64,000 nt of DNA from assembly GCA_947179485.1 (NCBI GenBank), contig OX359247.1, positions 35,192,801-35,256,800 on the forward strand, written 5' to 3'. Source of the stretch: Allacma fusca. Taxonomy: Eukaryota; Arthropoda; Collembola; Symphypleona; Sminthuridae. The position numbers and the translations under genes are program-made. The notes under the pieces were generated by a model. The model saw only the letters and a program-made list of their open reading frames with translations. It made no database searches and was not told the DNA's origin. Numbering within the stretch: position 1 is the stretch's first letter; every line of letters begins with the position of its first letter. Of this stretch, positions 11,551 through 25,721 are shown piece by piece.

Positions 11551-14500
11551 CTGCGGAACAACAAACAATCAAAATTCTATTAAAATTTGTTACAAAACAG
11601 ATCACACAGACGTTACATGATAGCGTCCACACACTCCAAACACTTAAAACAGCGAAAATACACTACACTAGTCAAACTGTATGGGTCAGTATGAATTTCT
11701 CTGGTACGTGGAACAACATGTACAGCCCATAATTATATACGTAATAAGTTACCTTGAAATTGAAATAATTAAACTAATTTCCTATAATTAACGCTATTTT
11801 AATATTGCAACACTGTGCCCTTGACAAATATAAATTCTCCATGAAATTCACCCCCACCCCCTTTCTTCCTCTGTCTTAAATTATTAATTCTACGGTACAC
11901 ATGTAAATAATGTACATACATACATACGGTGGGTATACGATATTCAGTACCAGTACTACCGGTGCATTCATCATACCTAGTACGTACGTAAATGTAATTC
12001 AAAAGAACATGCACCGGGTAGTCAGTCATATATTTACCGAATCTATAAGAAGAGCCAAACTTTCACTGTTGCATCAACAGTGTGGGCGTATTGTTTACTT
12101 AAACAGTAACCATTTTCATCAATTTGATTGTTCCACTTTTTCCTACACATACTTTGTAGACAGGCAGGAGGCAGCCATATATATGAGATCGTATGTATGT
12201 GTAGAAACACTTGTCCTTAATGTTAGGAGACTTTATCTGATAACAAAAACATAAGCTTGGATAGTAGTAACTACATATATACAAATATTACTCTCAATCT
12301 CTATTCTAGTGAGGAAGTTTCCACTAGGGATAAAATCCTCGTGAAAAAGGAAGGTAATAAGGAATAAATACCAGAGTAAAATTTCTCGAGGAAGGAAACA
12401 GTAGGGTTTTGCGACAAGGATAGTATGAAAACAAAATTAATGAAAGTGAAACCTCAGGAAAGCAGTTGGAGGAGTAAAGGTAACAAACGGGTATGAAAAC
12501 AAGATAAAAATAAGGGAATTCCTGGAAGGAAAGACAACTAAACCAAATAAGATTGAAGCACTTGTATTCCATCCGTTCTCCCTCTTGAGTCACCGTTACC
12601 TGGGTATTTTTCTACTCAAGTGTCTCTCCGATTTGAGAAATTCTCCCGGTTTTTCCCCATTCAGTAACTATCAACAACAAGGCACTCCTACGGTTTATAC
12701 ATATGTACATGTATGCATCTCTATACACACTATGGTTATGGTTTTCAAGTGGCACATTGTTTTCCTTGTCCTAATCGGTCGCAGCGTATGCATATGGTCC
12801 CACACATTACACATACTTACATATGTATGTACATGTAGATATACACACAGTACTTAAAACAAACATATGATTATTGAAATGCAACTCCGGCATAGGCTTT
12901 GACTATAGTAACTATTATACCAGCCCACACTCGGGTATTTGTTCCAGCAAAAGGAAAACAAGATTTGTTTCTTTATACAAAAAAAAAAGTCCTAAAAATG
13001 GGATTAGGTTATATCTCCCAAGATTTGTATTGTTTGTCAATCTCTTTCCATATGCGAGCCCACCTTAAAGGGTGGCCCGGAAATTCTTTTTCATCCAAAA
13101 CTTGTTGCATGCATGAGAGCTGAGTACGTAATATGCTTTATGTAATAAAAATATATGTTACTTATCCACCACTTCTCTCTCCTCTCTCTCTCTCTCTCTT
13201 CAAAATGGTTTGCTTTTCATAATTTTATTGGTTTTATCTTCCTCCCTCACAGAGAAGATGGACCATTTCCTTTATTTAAATGCGTGGGCAAGCCACTCAT
13301 CCAGTGTCCACCACAAGACAGATACTTTAAATGACAGGTCCTTATTCAACTGCATGATTCCTTAATATTTGTATTTACTCTTTTTCTCCCTCAAGATTCC
13401 AAAACACATCCGAAACATCTCTACACTCTACATCAAAGATTTTGGCAGGATATGCCCACTCACGATCACAAGTGCAAGCATGTGTACATACATTACATTC
13501 TTGTTAGAATTCTCGAAAAAACGGCTGCTTCACAGAGGAAATTCCAGGTAAATAACAAATCCCTAACTATTTTTTTTCAAATCAAAAAGTTTTCAAAATG
13601 GAAACAAAAATTTACAATTTACGTACGGTTTAGAGATTTCATAATCAATCAGGATCTTGCTAGCTGTTTAATATTAATAAAATTATCTTTTTCTGATTTC
13701 AACTCGAAATAATTACTGAAAAAAGTAGATGGTAATTTAATGTAGGTACTATTGTAAAAGGCATGATTTCGATCCAACAACGTCATCGTCGAAGGTAATA
13801 GTAAAAATTGTATTACTGGATCATAGGCACTACACGCATACATACATACCCTATGCACATACATTTTGTAGGTAAATTGTATAATATATACACGCATCAA
13901 AAATAAATTCTACCCCCTGTGTCTTCCTCATGCTCAATCCAGCTACACGGCACTGGCAAGTCTTTCGGGAAAGAACCACCCCGAAAAACTTCGCTCGAGC
14001 ATTCAGGAGAAACACCCTCTTCCCAAATAATCAATACTCATTCCATTTATTACTTACCCTCACCTTCCCCTACATCCAAGGAATTTTCCTAGTTTTAATC
14101 CTAGAATTTTTCACTACAATTTCCTTTTTAAATGTCACATGTGTTTATCATCAATTACAACACTTCTGAAAACATTCCCAACTATATGATTGTGTAACCA
14201 TCAACTATACCTACACATACAGGAAAACAGTAGATTGTAAGACAATTGCAATGTATGCATGTAGTGAGTCCATCCAGAACAGAGGTACCGGCTACCGTGT
14301 GCTAAAGCAGTCAGTAGCACCTGTCCAATGTACGAATGATTGTAATATGCCATGGTCCGCTAAATCTAATGGCTACAGTATTAGTCCCACTTGTCTGGGA
14401 AAAAATACATAAGCTCTAAGCTTCCCCTCCGCTCCCATCTCTCCTCCCTACCTATCTGTATCTATATATAAGTTCATGTATTTTTTCAAGTGGAAACTTA

Positions 14501-14608
14501 CATACTGGAGGTAAAGGAACAATAGAACACCTGATCAATCGGGAAAACAGGACGGGAAACTGTCCTGGACGAAAGCCCGGGCCCGCAACTTTATTAGATA
14601 TTGCATAC

Positions 14609-14676
14609 ACTCCTGCCCGGTCCCTCTCTACCTTCTTGATATTGAGGAGATAAGAGGAGCCCATTCTTTCTCTCCT
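14609..14676 (-). CDS. Candidate exon encoding the end of an Ig-like domain
   Basis: Between an acceptor (TGTGCACAG) and a donor (GTATGC) lies a 68-base minus-strand block encoding RRERMGSSYLLNIKKVERDR then AGV(Y). The pattern L-x-I-x2-V-x3-D-x-G-x-Y is the F-strand signature of immunoglobulin domains, in the style of lachesin-like adhesion proteins, where Cys follows Tyr. The Cys would have to come from the next exon, because the read-through codons after Tyr are intronic. The short length and the absence of a matching partner exon in the window keep this tentative. Confidence 0.35.
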
Positions 14677-17671
14677 CTGTGCACACGACAGTCAGGGGGG
14701 AAAGGAGATGAGAGAAAAACTGTTATATTTTTACTCGCTTGTATCATACTCTCAGCTCTTCAAATAATCTCACGTACAAACGTGGTAGCGTGCCTTACCT
14801 GCAATGCTATGTACACACAGTATAGGTCTACGTATTCAAAGCCGTGCCTAGTCTCCTACAGGTACAAGAAGTACCACATTATGAATACACGAACAATGAG
14901 CGGAAGAGAGACATACATACATTACAAAAGCAAGCCTGAATGTATACATACATATGTAATAATTACATATGTATGGTCCATCCAAGGGAATCAAAGGTGT
15001 CTTTATTTATTTCCCTGCCCAGTAAAAACCATTGTAATCTTGCAATGCATTTACTTATTCTCAGCCCAATTAAGTATGTCCTGAAGAGTAAAGTTTTTTT
15101 TATGAATCCTTGTAGGGCTACTACTATGTATGGAGGGATCCTGAACCCGAGAGATTTCTGGCGTAATCAACGGCATCACAATTCACAACAGCTAATCGAT
15201 AGAATGCATCGATTCAATTAGATCAGCTGGATGTTATGTGAAAAGAGCGTTCCCTTGTCCGTCTAGAACGCATTTTTACCTAACTGTTCCATGCAATCAT
15301 AACGGGTCAATAAAATGATTGGAAATTTCCTAACCTGACCAAAGCGGAATTTTTATACATGCACTATTCCATTTTATATATATATATATATATATCCCTT
15401 GGATGTGGACGTATTTCCCATTCAACAACATCCGATTCCCGGTATATTTTCCACCTCCAACTAAACACAATTATATATTTCCCATTGTAAGTCCATTACG
15501 AAATTCAAAGCGGTGCTCATATGTCCTCTTATTACTAGCTTCACCATGCAATAAACACAAAGACAAGTTTGTAAAGGATAAATCAATACTTGTCTGACAA
15601 GAAATTCCTCATTAACTACTACTCCCACACTACTCGTAGGAATTTAAATTATTTGAAAAGTTTGATAACAGATAAGTTCCTCGTCAGTTTTCGAAAAAGC
15701 ACCCACAATGAACAAAGTTATAAGTAAATATAACTCAAAAATATAATTACGAGCATGTAAGTATAGACAATCCCCTCAGACTAGACCTCAACACAACAGC
15801 AGACACTGTATAGAAATTGCTTCGAATATAGTAATTTGAGTCGGCCCGGAGATTGCGGTGGTAATGGTTCCCAGAAAATAATAAGAAATAATGGAAATTG
15901 AGAATTTCCTTTCGCACACATTTTGCTGTCTTCTTGTTCTCTGAATGAATCTTCCCCGCATGATGGAACATTAATTTCGAGTAAAATTCATTTAAAACCT
16001 TGCTTATTACTAGATATATGTGTAAAGCTTTGTCATCTCCTCCCTACCCTACACAATTCCCCTAACATACCACGCTAGAGATTATACGCACACATAAAAA
16101 TACATAATTTCCCAGTATGTCAGGTAAAAACCCACATACTGCGACTTAATAAATATTTTTCCCATTCTTTTGACTCACGATGGAAAGATAACCCACGGAA
16201 CCAATCCCTTCTTCAATATTGAAAACTCAAAGTGGGATCCACTAATTCCCAGGAACACACACATGACTGAACATTTCATTTCATACTAAAATAATGAAAA
16301 ATACACACAAGAATGTTAACACAAGGAATTTCGTTCAAGTAAATTAAACCCACAGGAATTCACAAGACCAAAAGAAGTATCCATCAAATTCAAAAACTCA
16401 AGAGAAGGATTGAATGTTGAAAGACGAATACCGAGTACCATTAAAATGGGGAAACATAAATAGCCCAATATCTCCCATACATAGTAGAATCATTTTAAAA
16501 TGAAACTACTAATTCAACAAAAAAAAATGTAAAAATGATAATCACTCTATCATTACTTCCACCCACACCATCAATTACTTTCCCATACTATTACAAACTC
16601 ATAAGTAAATACACATGAACAAATGAAGTACACAAATTCCGCGCACCGACTCTAAACAGCCCCAGCCTCTATTCCTGAAACACCGAAAACAAAATACAGC
16701 TAACTCCACAACTTTAACTTAAAGTACTACTCCCCCTAATTCAATTCAAAATATATGACAATACCACAAACACTCATAACAAATAATAATAACATAAACC
16801 CACAAATCATAACCACTCCAACAAATACACCATCACATCACAAATCATCACAAACACTCCAAAAAATCCAACACTCCCACAACACCTTCGATATCATTAC
16901 CAACAAAAAAAAAGAAGAATTTGAATCCTTACCTGGCAGATACTTATTAGCGGATTTCCATATCACGATTTGTACTCTCTCTATTAACAAGTATAGAGAA
17001 GTGGCTTGGATTCATGTATAAATGTAAACTGTCCCCGTCAAATAGGAAAATATTTTATTACAGTCTGTCGTTACTCAATAATCCTCACATATTATCATAA
17101 TTGCAGAGAAGGAAATTGAAACAAGACACTTGAAATGGTTCACTGTTGCTTTTTTTTTTGTTGTTGTTGTTGTTGTATTTAATATACTAAGTAATAATTA
17201 TTATTAATTAAAATTACGTATTGTCCAACACAGTTATTCCAGTTGAATTCGGATAATTCCCCCCCTTCACTCAACATTACAAATCCTTCATGGTTTCCTT
17301 CCTCTTTCAAATCCTGGAATTGACAGACATAAAAAATGATTAGTCTCCAATATAATAACAAACAACAACAATAAACAAACCCCACAAATAACTTTAATGA
17401 TGATGGATTGGGAGGGAACAGCTGACTGTCTCTCAGTCCAATGACCAAGGATGGGTTGTAACGAAAAAAGTTAATAATAACTAAATTCTATTTACTTTAT
17501 TTATGAAGTGGAGAAAAAGATGAGAAAAAAGTTTTTCTATATATCCCAGTTTTGTAATTTTTTTTTTTTTAAAAAGGAAGGGGAAAAATCTGGAGAAATG
17601 GAATTGAATTCATGATTGTTAAAGGTTGTCCATGGAGATTGTGGGAATGTGAATGAAGTGCGGCCACCTAC
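14677..17671. other. Long stretch without a recognisable gene
   Basis: AT-rich DNA with a TA microsatellite at 15,375 and a GTT run at about 17,158-17,176. A minus-strand block near 17,235-17,310 follows a fair acceptor and is open for about 28 codons, but lacks a convincing donor. I do not call it. Confidence 0.5.
15375..15395. repeat. (TA)n microsatellite
   Basis: A TA dinucleotide run of about 21 bases. Confidence 0.9.
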
Positions 17672-17738
17672 CTTCGACGTTCAAATCCTCTTCAGCCTTT
17701 CTTGGGCGGCTCGTTGCTCCCTTGACTACGGTTGCTCC
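17672..17738 (-). CDS. Candidate short exon with strong donor
   Basis: A GC-rich 67-base minus-strand block lies between GTTGCAG (acceptor) and GAAG followed by GTAGGT (consensus donor). The open frame reads GATVVKGATSRPRKAEEDLN, then VE. It is basic and hydrophilic with no known motif. It could be a short internal exon or the 3' end of a longer first exon, since the same frame stays open upstream for about 20 codons. The evidence is the splice sites and base composition only. Confidence 0.3.
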
Positions 17739-17941
17739 CTGCAACGCCGAGCATTCACTCTCCCGATCGACAATCCGAATCCGAATTTCGGACTTCTCGT
17801 CCCACACTCAGTCTCAAGTCGTCAACAGAGTCATGTACACACAGACACACAGAGTACCTATGTATTTTTTACTTCCTGTGTAAGTATAGAGCAGAAGTAT
17901 ATGTACATACTATAGGACTAATATACAGTATACTTATAGTA

Positions 17942-17967
17942 CAGCTCTCTCTCTCTCTCTCTCTCAA
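17942..17967. repeat. (CT)n microsatellite
   Basis: A CT run of about 25 bases in non-coding DNA. Confidence 0.9.
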
Positions 17968-19788
17968 AGATACACGAGGCAATAATAGGCATGAAATATA
18001 CACACACATGCCGTAACACTCTCAAATCAGAATGAGTCAATTTTTGTCTATACGCATTATTACACACATGTGTCCCTTTCGGAGTTAATATGTTCAGAAT
18101 GGACTTGATTCCAGGAACATTTTATGTCCATGTGACAATAGTACATCCTACGAGGGAATTTCCGTCATATTTCCAAATCCTCCTGGAATAAACTCCAAAA
18201 CTATATCTTCTGAGGGAGAAAGAATAAAAGGCACAACTGAAAAAGTATCTTCTTCCTTTTGAGATAATTCTTTACGTACATGCTTTTTATGGAATATTTG
18301 AATATTCACACATTTCAGAGGCCAAAGTCAGGCGGATATGAAGTACAACACATTGGATGAGAGTGAGAGCTGCTGCCGTGGAAGAAAAAAAAAACTGTAA
18401 ACAGAGTCCTAGAGGGATTTAAGCGGCTGCGCCGGCTTAAACACAGGATATCTTCCTATGTTTGATTTACATTGGGCTTTATTTCAATCCAGGTCCTACT
18501 ATAGTATACTGGGATTTAAGAAACGATGAAATACTGGGGAAATATTTTGGCTGGATAGATGTATAAAGTGAGTGTCCCTGGAAAAAATTATTTTTGTTCT
18601 TGGAATAATATTATTGTTTAGATAATTTATTAACTTTAACTAATTAACTATACTCACTTCCTCAAAATTTATCTCACTTTACCCCAAAAGATTGACTCAT
18701 AATTTCTAAAATGTAGGTTTTGTATTTCTCGGGAATTAATTTTAAAATGATTACTACTGTAAGTATTTGTAAGAGTATGGTATTTTTATGTGTAATATAT
18801 GACACTTGACACACTATACACTTGTATATTTTAATAAATTTTGGGGGTTTTTAAGGGCGAGTTGTTACTGTTGAATTTATTTCAAGGATTTTTTTGGTAT
18901 GAGATACATACACCCTTGAAGGGAATGGGAAAGGGGAGGGATTAGGGGAATTAAAATAAGTCACTTTATTATTGTTTGGATGAAATGGGATTAAAATGAC
19001 TTGATGGGGGATTGTACTTACTTTGTGTGTGTGTGTGTGTGGGAAAGGGATTGGAGAATATATTTGGATGTGTTTTGTGGATGAGGTTATTGAATTTGTA
19101 TAGTTGCGTAATTAACTGTATGTTCATGGTCTGCTCCAGGGAATAATGACTGAATGATCATAAATCAGGAGTATGGAAATGAATGGAAGAGCACAATTTG
19201 GAATGATGGAAATTATAATGACCTGAGAGTGTATTGTATATGACTAGGAACCAAATGAGCAACATCAATATTAGGGAAATGCTTTCTTTCCTTTTTGTTC
19301 GGGCACCAGGTGACCGGAAACAGGTGAGAGCGGAGTCGGGTAAGTTAAACATACGTGCTTCTGGACGTGAGCAATCATTGTGGATTTTATAGAAGCGTAT
19401 ACAATACTTCATGTTTAGGGAATTTACCCCTCCTGCAAACTGTAGATAATAATACAGTGAATTGTTTTTGTAAGAGTGGTCCTGAATGGACCCGAATGTC
19501 ACTCTTGTAGTGCCATTATGAGGGTAACAATTAACTGTGGCAGAGGGGAGTCAAAAGTCCAAATATTTTTGCCACTGTAGAGAAAATGTTTTTATAAAAG
19601 GGGGATCTTATAGTGAGAGGAGACTGTTTAGCAGGAAAAACAGCGTCGGGATGGAGTGGGATGAGCCATTTGTGAGGGTAAAAGTCGGGTTACAGACCGC
19701 GAATAACATGCTCGTGTGTTGTTCTTGTCCGGTTGGAATAACTGGAAAGACATTTCATACTTTGTGTTAATTCCTGAGAGTCATTTAA
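17968..19788. other. Non-coding stretch
   Basis: No gene is recognised. A TG run lies at 19,024-19,042. Near 18,417-18,443 a short hairpin-capable palindrome pairs TTTAAGC with GCTTAAA around a GC-rich centre. It is not tRNA-like. Confidence 0.5.
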
Positions 19789-19794
19789 TTTATT
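19789..19794 (-). terminator. Candidate poly(A) signal of the Kelch gene
   Basis: On the minus strand AATAAA occurs about 170 bases after the stop codon at 19,963. This is a reasonable 3'UTR length. Confidence 0.4.
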
Positions 19795-19962
19795 TAAAAA
19801 TTGGGCGTGTGAATTGATTCAACGAATAATTATTGCGAAATTCGAAACTAAGGAGTAAAATTAGAAATGAGAGGATTGGGTAGATTTACAATAATAATTA
19901 AGAGGAAGTATTGCAGAGGTAAATTTACGACCGAGTGTAGAAAGAAAGTAACTTTAATATCG

Positions 19963-22900
19963 TTACAGGTTCATGAAAGAAACGGAAGTAAATATGCCAC
20001 CCTTCGGGAGCTCGCCATCCATGCACCATTCTTCATTCCGAGGGTCGAGCATCTCCACTACAGGTGACCCGCCTGAGCCTTGAGTGTAGCCTCCGATGGA
20101 ATATATATTGCCGTTGATACATGTTGCAGCTGAAATATTGCAAAAGCGTTGTTTTTATATTTTTTTCGGTAAACCTCATTGTTTGAAGTACAGCGTACAG
20201 CCTGCAAAACATCTAGATGGTTTTGCTCCACTTGGAACTGTGGATTCTAATATGATGGTTATACATACTAAATTTACGTATGCATATGTACAATACAATG
20301 TTCTTCCGTCTTCGTAGTTCCTGGAACTAATAATTTGTATTGCAAATCTCTGAATGCATTAATTGTAAGGAACGATAGTACGATGTACATACCTGCACCC
20401 CGACGGTAAAATCTAGTGACCTTAGAAGGTTTCGATGGGGTCCATTTACCCACGCGTACGTCGAACGTTTCGAAGTTGTTGCGTCTCTCCCAGGAGTGTT
20501 GCGTGCCCCCTTCGAGGGCATACATAATTTTGTCGGAAGTTACCAGCCGAGTTCCTATGCTTTTGGTGCAAAGGGGTGGTGCTGAATTCCATGTGTTCGT
20601 TTCAGGAATGTATTCCTCTACAGAATTCAGGGCTGATGGGAAAGTTGAGGCTTTGAAGCCTCCAGCCTATGCATAGTTTTAATGAATTTAAATCTTATAT
20701 GTTGTTATAATCTTTCAAAAAGTTGTATACCTACTTCTGTAGGAACAATTTTGATATTATATTTGTTCAAACCACATAAATACTGGAATTCAACCAGGTC
20801 AGTCCGAAATGCTCTCGGTGTCCCTGCATCGGGGCTATAGATTTCCAAGTCCCACGGTCACTGTCAAACATCTCCGAGCTTTTTAAGCTACGCAAAGGTG
20901 TATTGGTTTTGGCATGACCCCCAATCTGGAAAGGAGAGATGTGTGATTAATCTGTCGTAGTACATACAACCGAACCATTGTAAAGATAAATAATAATTTG
21001 TTAGAATCTAATATATGTTGTTTTTCTTGCGGAAGTTTGGTTTAATAAAACGGTACTTATAATGATTTACCACAAATATTTTATTTCCCCTAACGACGAC
21101 CCCAAAGTTGCTCCTGGATTGTTGCAAGCAATGATTTGCATAATTTGGTAATAAGTCTTTGTGATACTTTACGGTTCGAATTTTGTCATTGGAAATGTGT
21201 AGGAAGTTCTCAAAAGATATAACTGTGGACAAACACTCGTGGCCATTTGAGCCAAAGAAATCCGCGTTGTCATTCCTTCCTCCAATCAGAAAAATGGTTT
21301 GTCCTTTCAAAGCCATCCCGTAGTTGTATCGGTCCACTGCTGCATTTTCAATTACTACTGCACTTTTTTTCTCCTACAGAAAAATTGGGCATTAATTTAG
21401 ACAATCTGTAATAATTACATACAACCCCTTGCCACAGAATCTGTCAAGTTCTGAGCAAAACTATTCAATTAAACGAATAAATTCAATCATTACTCTGAAA
21501 TCGTAGGCTTCGATGTTATATTTCTTGTTAGGTTTCTCACACAAATAAAGCATCAATGGATGATAAGCTGAAATATCTTCTAGTAGAGAACCAACTTCGA
21601 AGGCAGCTGCATCGTTCGCCAAATTTCGAGATTCTTTTTTTATTATGACTGCACTTAATTTTTTCAGAGTTCCAGAGTCCAGCTCGGGTAATTCTTTCTT
21701 GGCATCCTCAGCTACAGCCAAACGAATCTTCTTCGTCTGTAATCTTTCATTGATAGGCATTGTTTCGTCAAATTGCGATTCCCTTTTATTTGATTCCGAA
21801 GGATTTTTAAAAATCAATTTTTCCACGCGGACTACAGATTTTACTTTAAAGGGAGATAAATTTAGACGTCTAGGGGCTGGAAGATCCGCATTTTCTCCCA
21901 TGATTGGACTAGGAATTTGTAGGGAGTCTGGCGGATTCGAAAGTTTCATCGGGGTTGGTTCAGCGGCATTTGCACAAGGTACCAAGTCTTTTGGTACTAT
22001 GGATGACTTACTCTGGTTTCCTAAACTTGGTATCCATGATTTTGATGACTGTTTACGTTTTTTGGAGTGTTTATTGTTACAACTACGTGAGATTTCCTCG
22101 GACTTAGTGTCCTTTGAGGAAATTGTAAATAATACCCTTGGCACGTCACTCTTTACGTCCATATCTGACCTTGGTGTATGTGGGTGTGTGCTTGGCGGAT
22201 TTGCTTCCTTGGATTTGGTTGCGGGGTCCTGAGGAAGATTTGGAGTGCTGAGCTCAATTTGCTTTGTTAAATTGCTACTGGAAGGAGTTGTTAAACTTTG
22301 ATAGGAACTGTTCAAAGTGATGACACATTCCTTCATTAAGTCCGCAGGAATTTCAGTGATAGGAATGGTCTGCATCAGAGGTAAAAAATGTTTTTGACGA
22401 TCCTTCACGTCTTCCAGTACCCAGTTAAGTAATCCTTTTAGAATTTTTCCCGTTGAAATTGAACCAAGGGGAAGGGATCCTCGAAGACTGACTAGTTTCT
22501 CTAACTTAAAAACTTCTAGGATTATTCAAAAGTACTTTTTACTCTGATATTATTTTACATTTTAATTTTGCAAAAGATACTCAGTTGCGTATGCTTTTGT
22601 ATGTACCTGTTCCAGGGAAAGCTGGCGAAACCCCGCACTTGTAGAATATTTTTCAAAATTATCAAAAATGGAATGTAAAACTGAATTGGCCAATTCAGGG
22701 GGACAGTTGTTGAGCATGACATCGGCGTTAATGTCTTTTATAGCCAATAAGCCACTTTTCAGAAAGTCACGACATTTTTCAAGGGCTTCCGACAATTCAA
22801 GCAGATGACATGCTTTCAATAATTCGAAGACATTTTCGGCAGTAATGATAGGCATCTCTCCAGTGTACATGTACCTGCGCATGTTATTTTCATATTTTCA

Positions 22901-23634
22901 TTCATGTATCTAAAGTGAGCTTCAAATAAATTTTATTATGTATAAAGTGTTTTTTTTTTGTTCCAGTAATATTATGCCAATTATTGGCAACAATTATTAT
23001 TAAATCAATGAATGAAATCTTTAAGCAGACTCACGTCACTAAGTCTTCCAACAATTTCGGAGGAATTGGGACCTGGTACGAGAACCTTCCCTTTTTTACA
23101 AGCTTTTCGAAATAAGGGGAGTTGAGCACAAGAACAATTCTGTGCACTAGGATTCGTGGTTCCGCTTCTTCATTGTTTGTTGGTGTTCCTCGCAGTTTCG
23201 CGTCAGCATAGTATGGTCTGAAAATCATATTTGAAATTCCTTAGATGAAGTAGATATTTAAAATCACATGTTTCACATGTGGCTTTAAATTCAGCCTACG
23301 TATTAATCGTAAGATCTCATTTTATACATGCAACAACCGAATGCATCAACCATTAATACCAGTAAAATTTATGCGTCAATGGATTCAATATTTGCTGAAC
23401 AAAAGCTGCAAAAATCAGTCTTTTGTAACCACATTATAGGTTAAGGTAGGTTAAAATCTATCACACCTTATGTACTCACCTTCGAAAGTCATTCAATCGT
23501 CGAAGGTTAGTTATAAAGTATTTCGAAAAGGATGGCATCCTATCTCCACAAAATTTAACTGTGGGAAAGGGTAATCCGACAGATCTTCCACCGTAACTTT
23601 CACATACAGTAGAATTTACTGAAAGTGTTGCCAT
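19963..23634 (-). CDS. BTB-BACK-Kelch (kelch-like) protein, 8 exons
   Basis: Exons, all with phase-compatible GT-AG borders: 23634-23480, 23217-23035, 22874-22607, 22504-21494, 21373-21071, 20925-20773, 20666-20393 and 20129-19963. Together they give 837 residues. The N-terminal BTB domain reads PYYADAKL ... ILVHRIVLVLNSPYFEKL, then the typical YMYTGEMPIITAENVFELL across the exon 2/3 junction. A BACK region follows (LPLGSISTGKILKGLLNWVL). The C terminus has about five Kelch blades with the usual GG pairs: FLIGGRND, FVIGGHAK, YVAGGFKA, the degenerate YALEGGTQ and YSIGGYTQ, with Trp at the expected blade positions (NTWNSAPP, EEWCMDG). The IGG and AGG motifs form exactly across splice junctions, which confirms the exon model. 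Such proteins usually act as substrate adaptors for Cullin-3 ubiquitin ligases or bind actin. Oddity: about 260 Ser/Pro/Lys-rich residues interrupt the BACK region. The ATG at 23,634 is the only start that gives the exon 1 frame. Confidence 0.93.
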
Positions 23635-25694
23635 TGCTAATAGCATGAACGTTTAGGATCGTCTGTTTAATGCCAGGTTGTAAAACGCTAAGGTTGTAAA
23701 ACGCCAGTAATTTGTAAATGTGCTAAAAATATTTTCGGCCACCGAAAACTAAAATCAAGTCATAATTTGATCTGACTTTAGACTTTATTTTAGTTATTTT
23801 GGACTTGACATGGTCAGGTACGTTAGAGTAAATCTAGTTGATGGAAAATTTTAAGATGTACATAGATTTTCACTGCTTCAATAATTTGTTTCGAGGATAA
23901 TAGTTTGAAAAAATTAAAGTAAAACAAAATAAAGGGAACGGGAATAGTGGCACTCCTTTTCCTTCAAATGAGACAATGTTGCTGCAAGGAATGTAAAAGC
24001 ATCTATCGAGGCCCCAATTACATGCACAATTTTTAATTTAGTTAGACTATTCTAATATGCTACATAAAGTATCTAATAACGAGAGAGATAAACTACCTTG
24101 CAATGCAATCTGATTATTAGCGTTTGTATATACAGATACAAAGCGTAAATTAGGGCAGTAGATATGCAAAAATAAGCGATTGCCTACACTGTATGTACAT
24201 AATTACTCATTTCATAAAATGGCACTGCGAAATTCTCTAGAAATTACAATTAATTGAGCCTCGTGTGGAAAAGTTTTGTAAGGAAGTGACATGACAGTAA
24301 TTTACTTCAAATTAACTTCTGTGATCCTTTGCTCCAACAATAATAAAGCGTGAGTATAAAAATAACTTGGATTTTATACTGTGAGTATTTTAATTTGCTC
24401 TCTGAAAAAAACAGCAGAAAGCGGAGTTATGATTACCGGTAACATGTACATGATAGCTAATTTTACATACTATTTCACATTCTTGATACTATTTTTATAC
24501 AAATAACACCACACGCCTAGCACGTGAACCCCACTGGATTTATTCTTGGTAAATCAAATACAAATGTTCTAACAATTCAAGCCAACCATGCATTAATTTA
24601 ATTAGAATTAGTTCTTTAAATACTTTTGCATTGACTCCTTAGGAACAGATTGTGTAATCAGTCATGACGTTCAGAATCAGGATCTGCTCACGTCAAGATG
24701 TTCAAATAAAGAACTGTCATGATTATTTACGCTTTGTGGGATACCTTGAAAATGAAAAACATTTTTTTCAATGAGATCCCACAGATATGCATTGTTTAAA
24801 CAGGGCTGGTGCGCAGAAAGTATTTGTGCATTTACAAATGTATTCGTGGTGTAGAGCAGATAATAACTTACGGATTTCAAGTTTTTCAACAATAGTACAA
24901 CTAAAAGGGCATACAATTTGTGGAATCCGGCATCACAGGGGTACTTTATTCCATACGAAAAATAAATGCTGAGAGCCGGTGCAGGGCCACGTGAAAACGC
25001 AGTAGTTCAGACAACCATCCATGGATAAAATCCATAGGTTGCTATACGAGGTTTTCATGATGCAAATCTATAACATGTGTTATCGTTAAGAAAATTAATC
25101 ATTGCACCATTCGTGAATGACTGATTTTTCCTTCAAGAAGATTTTGAATGCTTGCATGCTTGACATGAAACCATAGCGACAAAGGCTAGCGATACAAGAA
25201 CCAAATCAGTTTGAACCAACATCATCAAGCAAATGTGTGGGAGGAGGTTTGTAAGATTTTAAATATGTATAAAGAAATTAACCCAAGTCCTACATTAAGA
25301 CTATACGCAAACACAATTTTAAAGTAAAATAGGACAGTAAGTATATTTGAAGACATATTTTCTACAAATATTTAATTTATATCAAAAGTGGACTGAAAAA
25401 CTATCATCGTATCAGAACTAAGACATCACCCATTGGAAATGCTTGCTACTGAAAAATGAAATTAGGAAGACCAAAATGAGTAAAGCTGCAACCCGGTAAC
25501 AACATCACTAAAAGAATGCAGGGTCCTCTGGTATACTTTTCGTGCCTTGCAAAATAGCACTTCCGAATTGAATCTTGCGAATAAAAATGTTTCATTCGAT
25601 GCCTAAAATAAGCCTTACAATAAATTCTAAAATACTCGGCAAAAAATTTAACCAACATACTTTACACCTTCGATTCATGACGTCAAACACACAT
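23635..25694. other. Intergenic, no gene recognised
   Basis: The region holds the presumed promoter of the Kelch gene just above 23,634 and then AT-rich DNA. Short frames near 24,680-24,970 and 25,446-25,658 lack domains and splice partners. Confidence 0.5.
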
Positions 25695-25721
25695 CAGAGC
25701 TTCTGTTGGGGACAAAATTCC

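Noticed and set aside
18417-18443. Possible tRNA or structured RNA
   Set aside because: Only one short palindrome is present. There is no cloverleaf, no A/B box pattern and no anticodon arm.
21645-22232. 195-codon plus-strand frame
   Set aside because: It is antisense to exon 4 of the Kelch gene, whose exon joins are confirmed by domain continuity.
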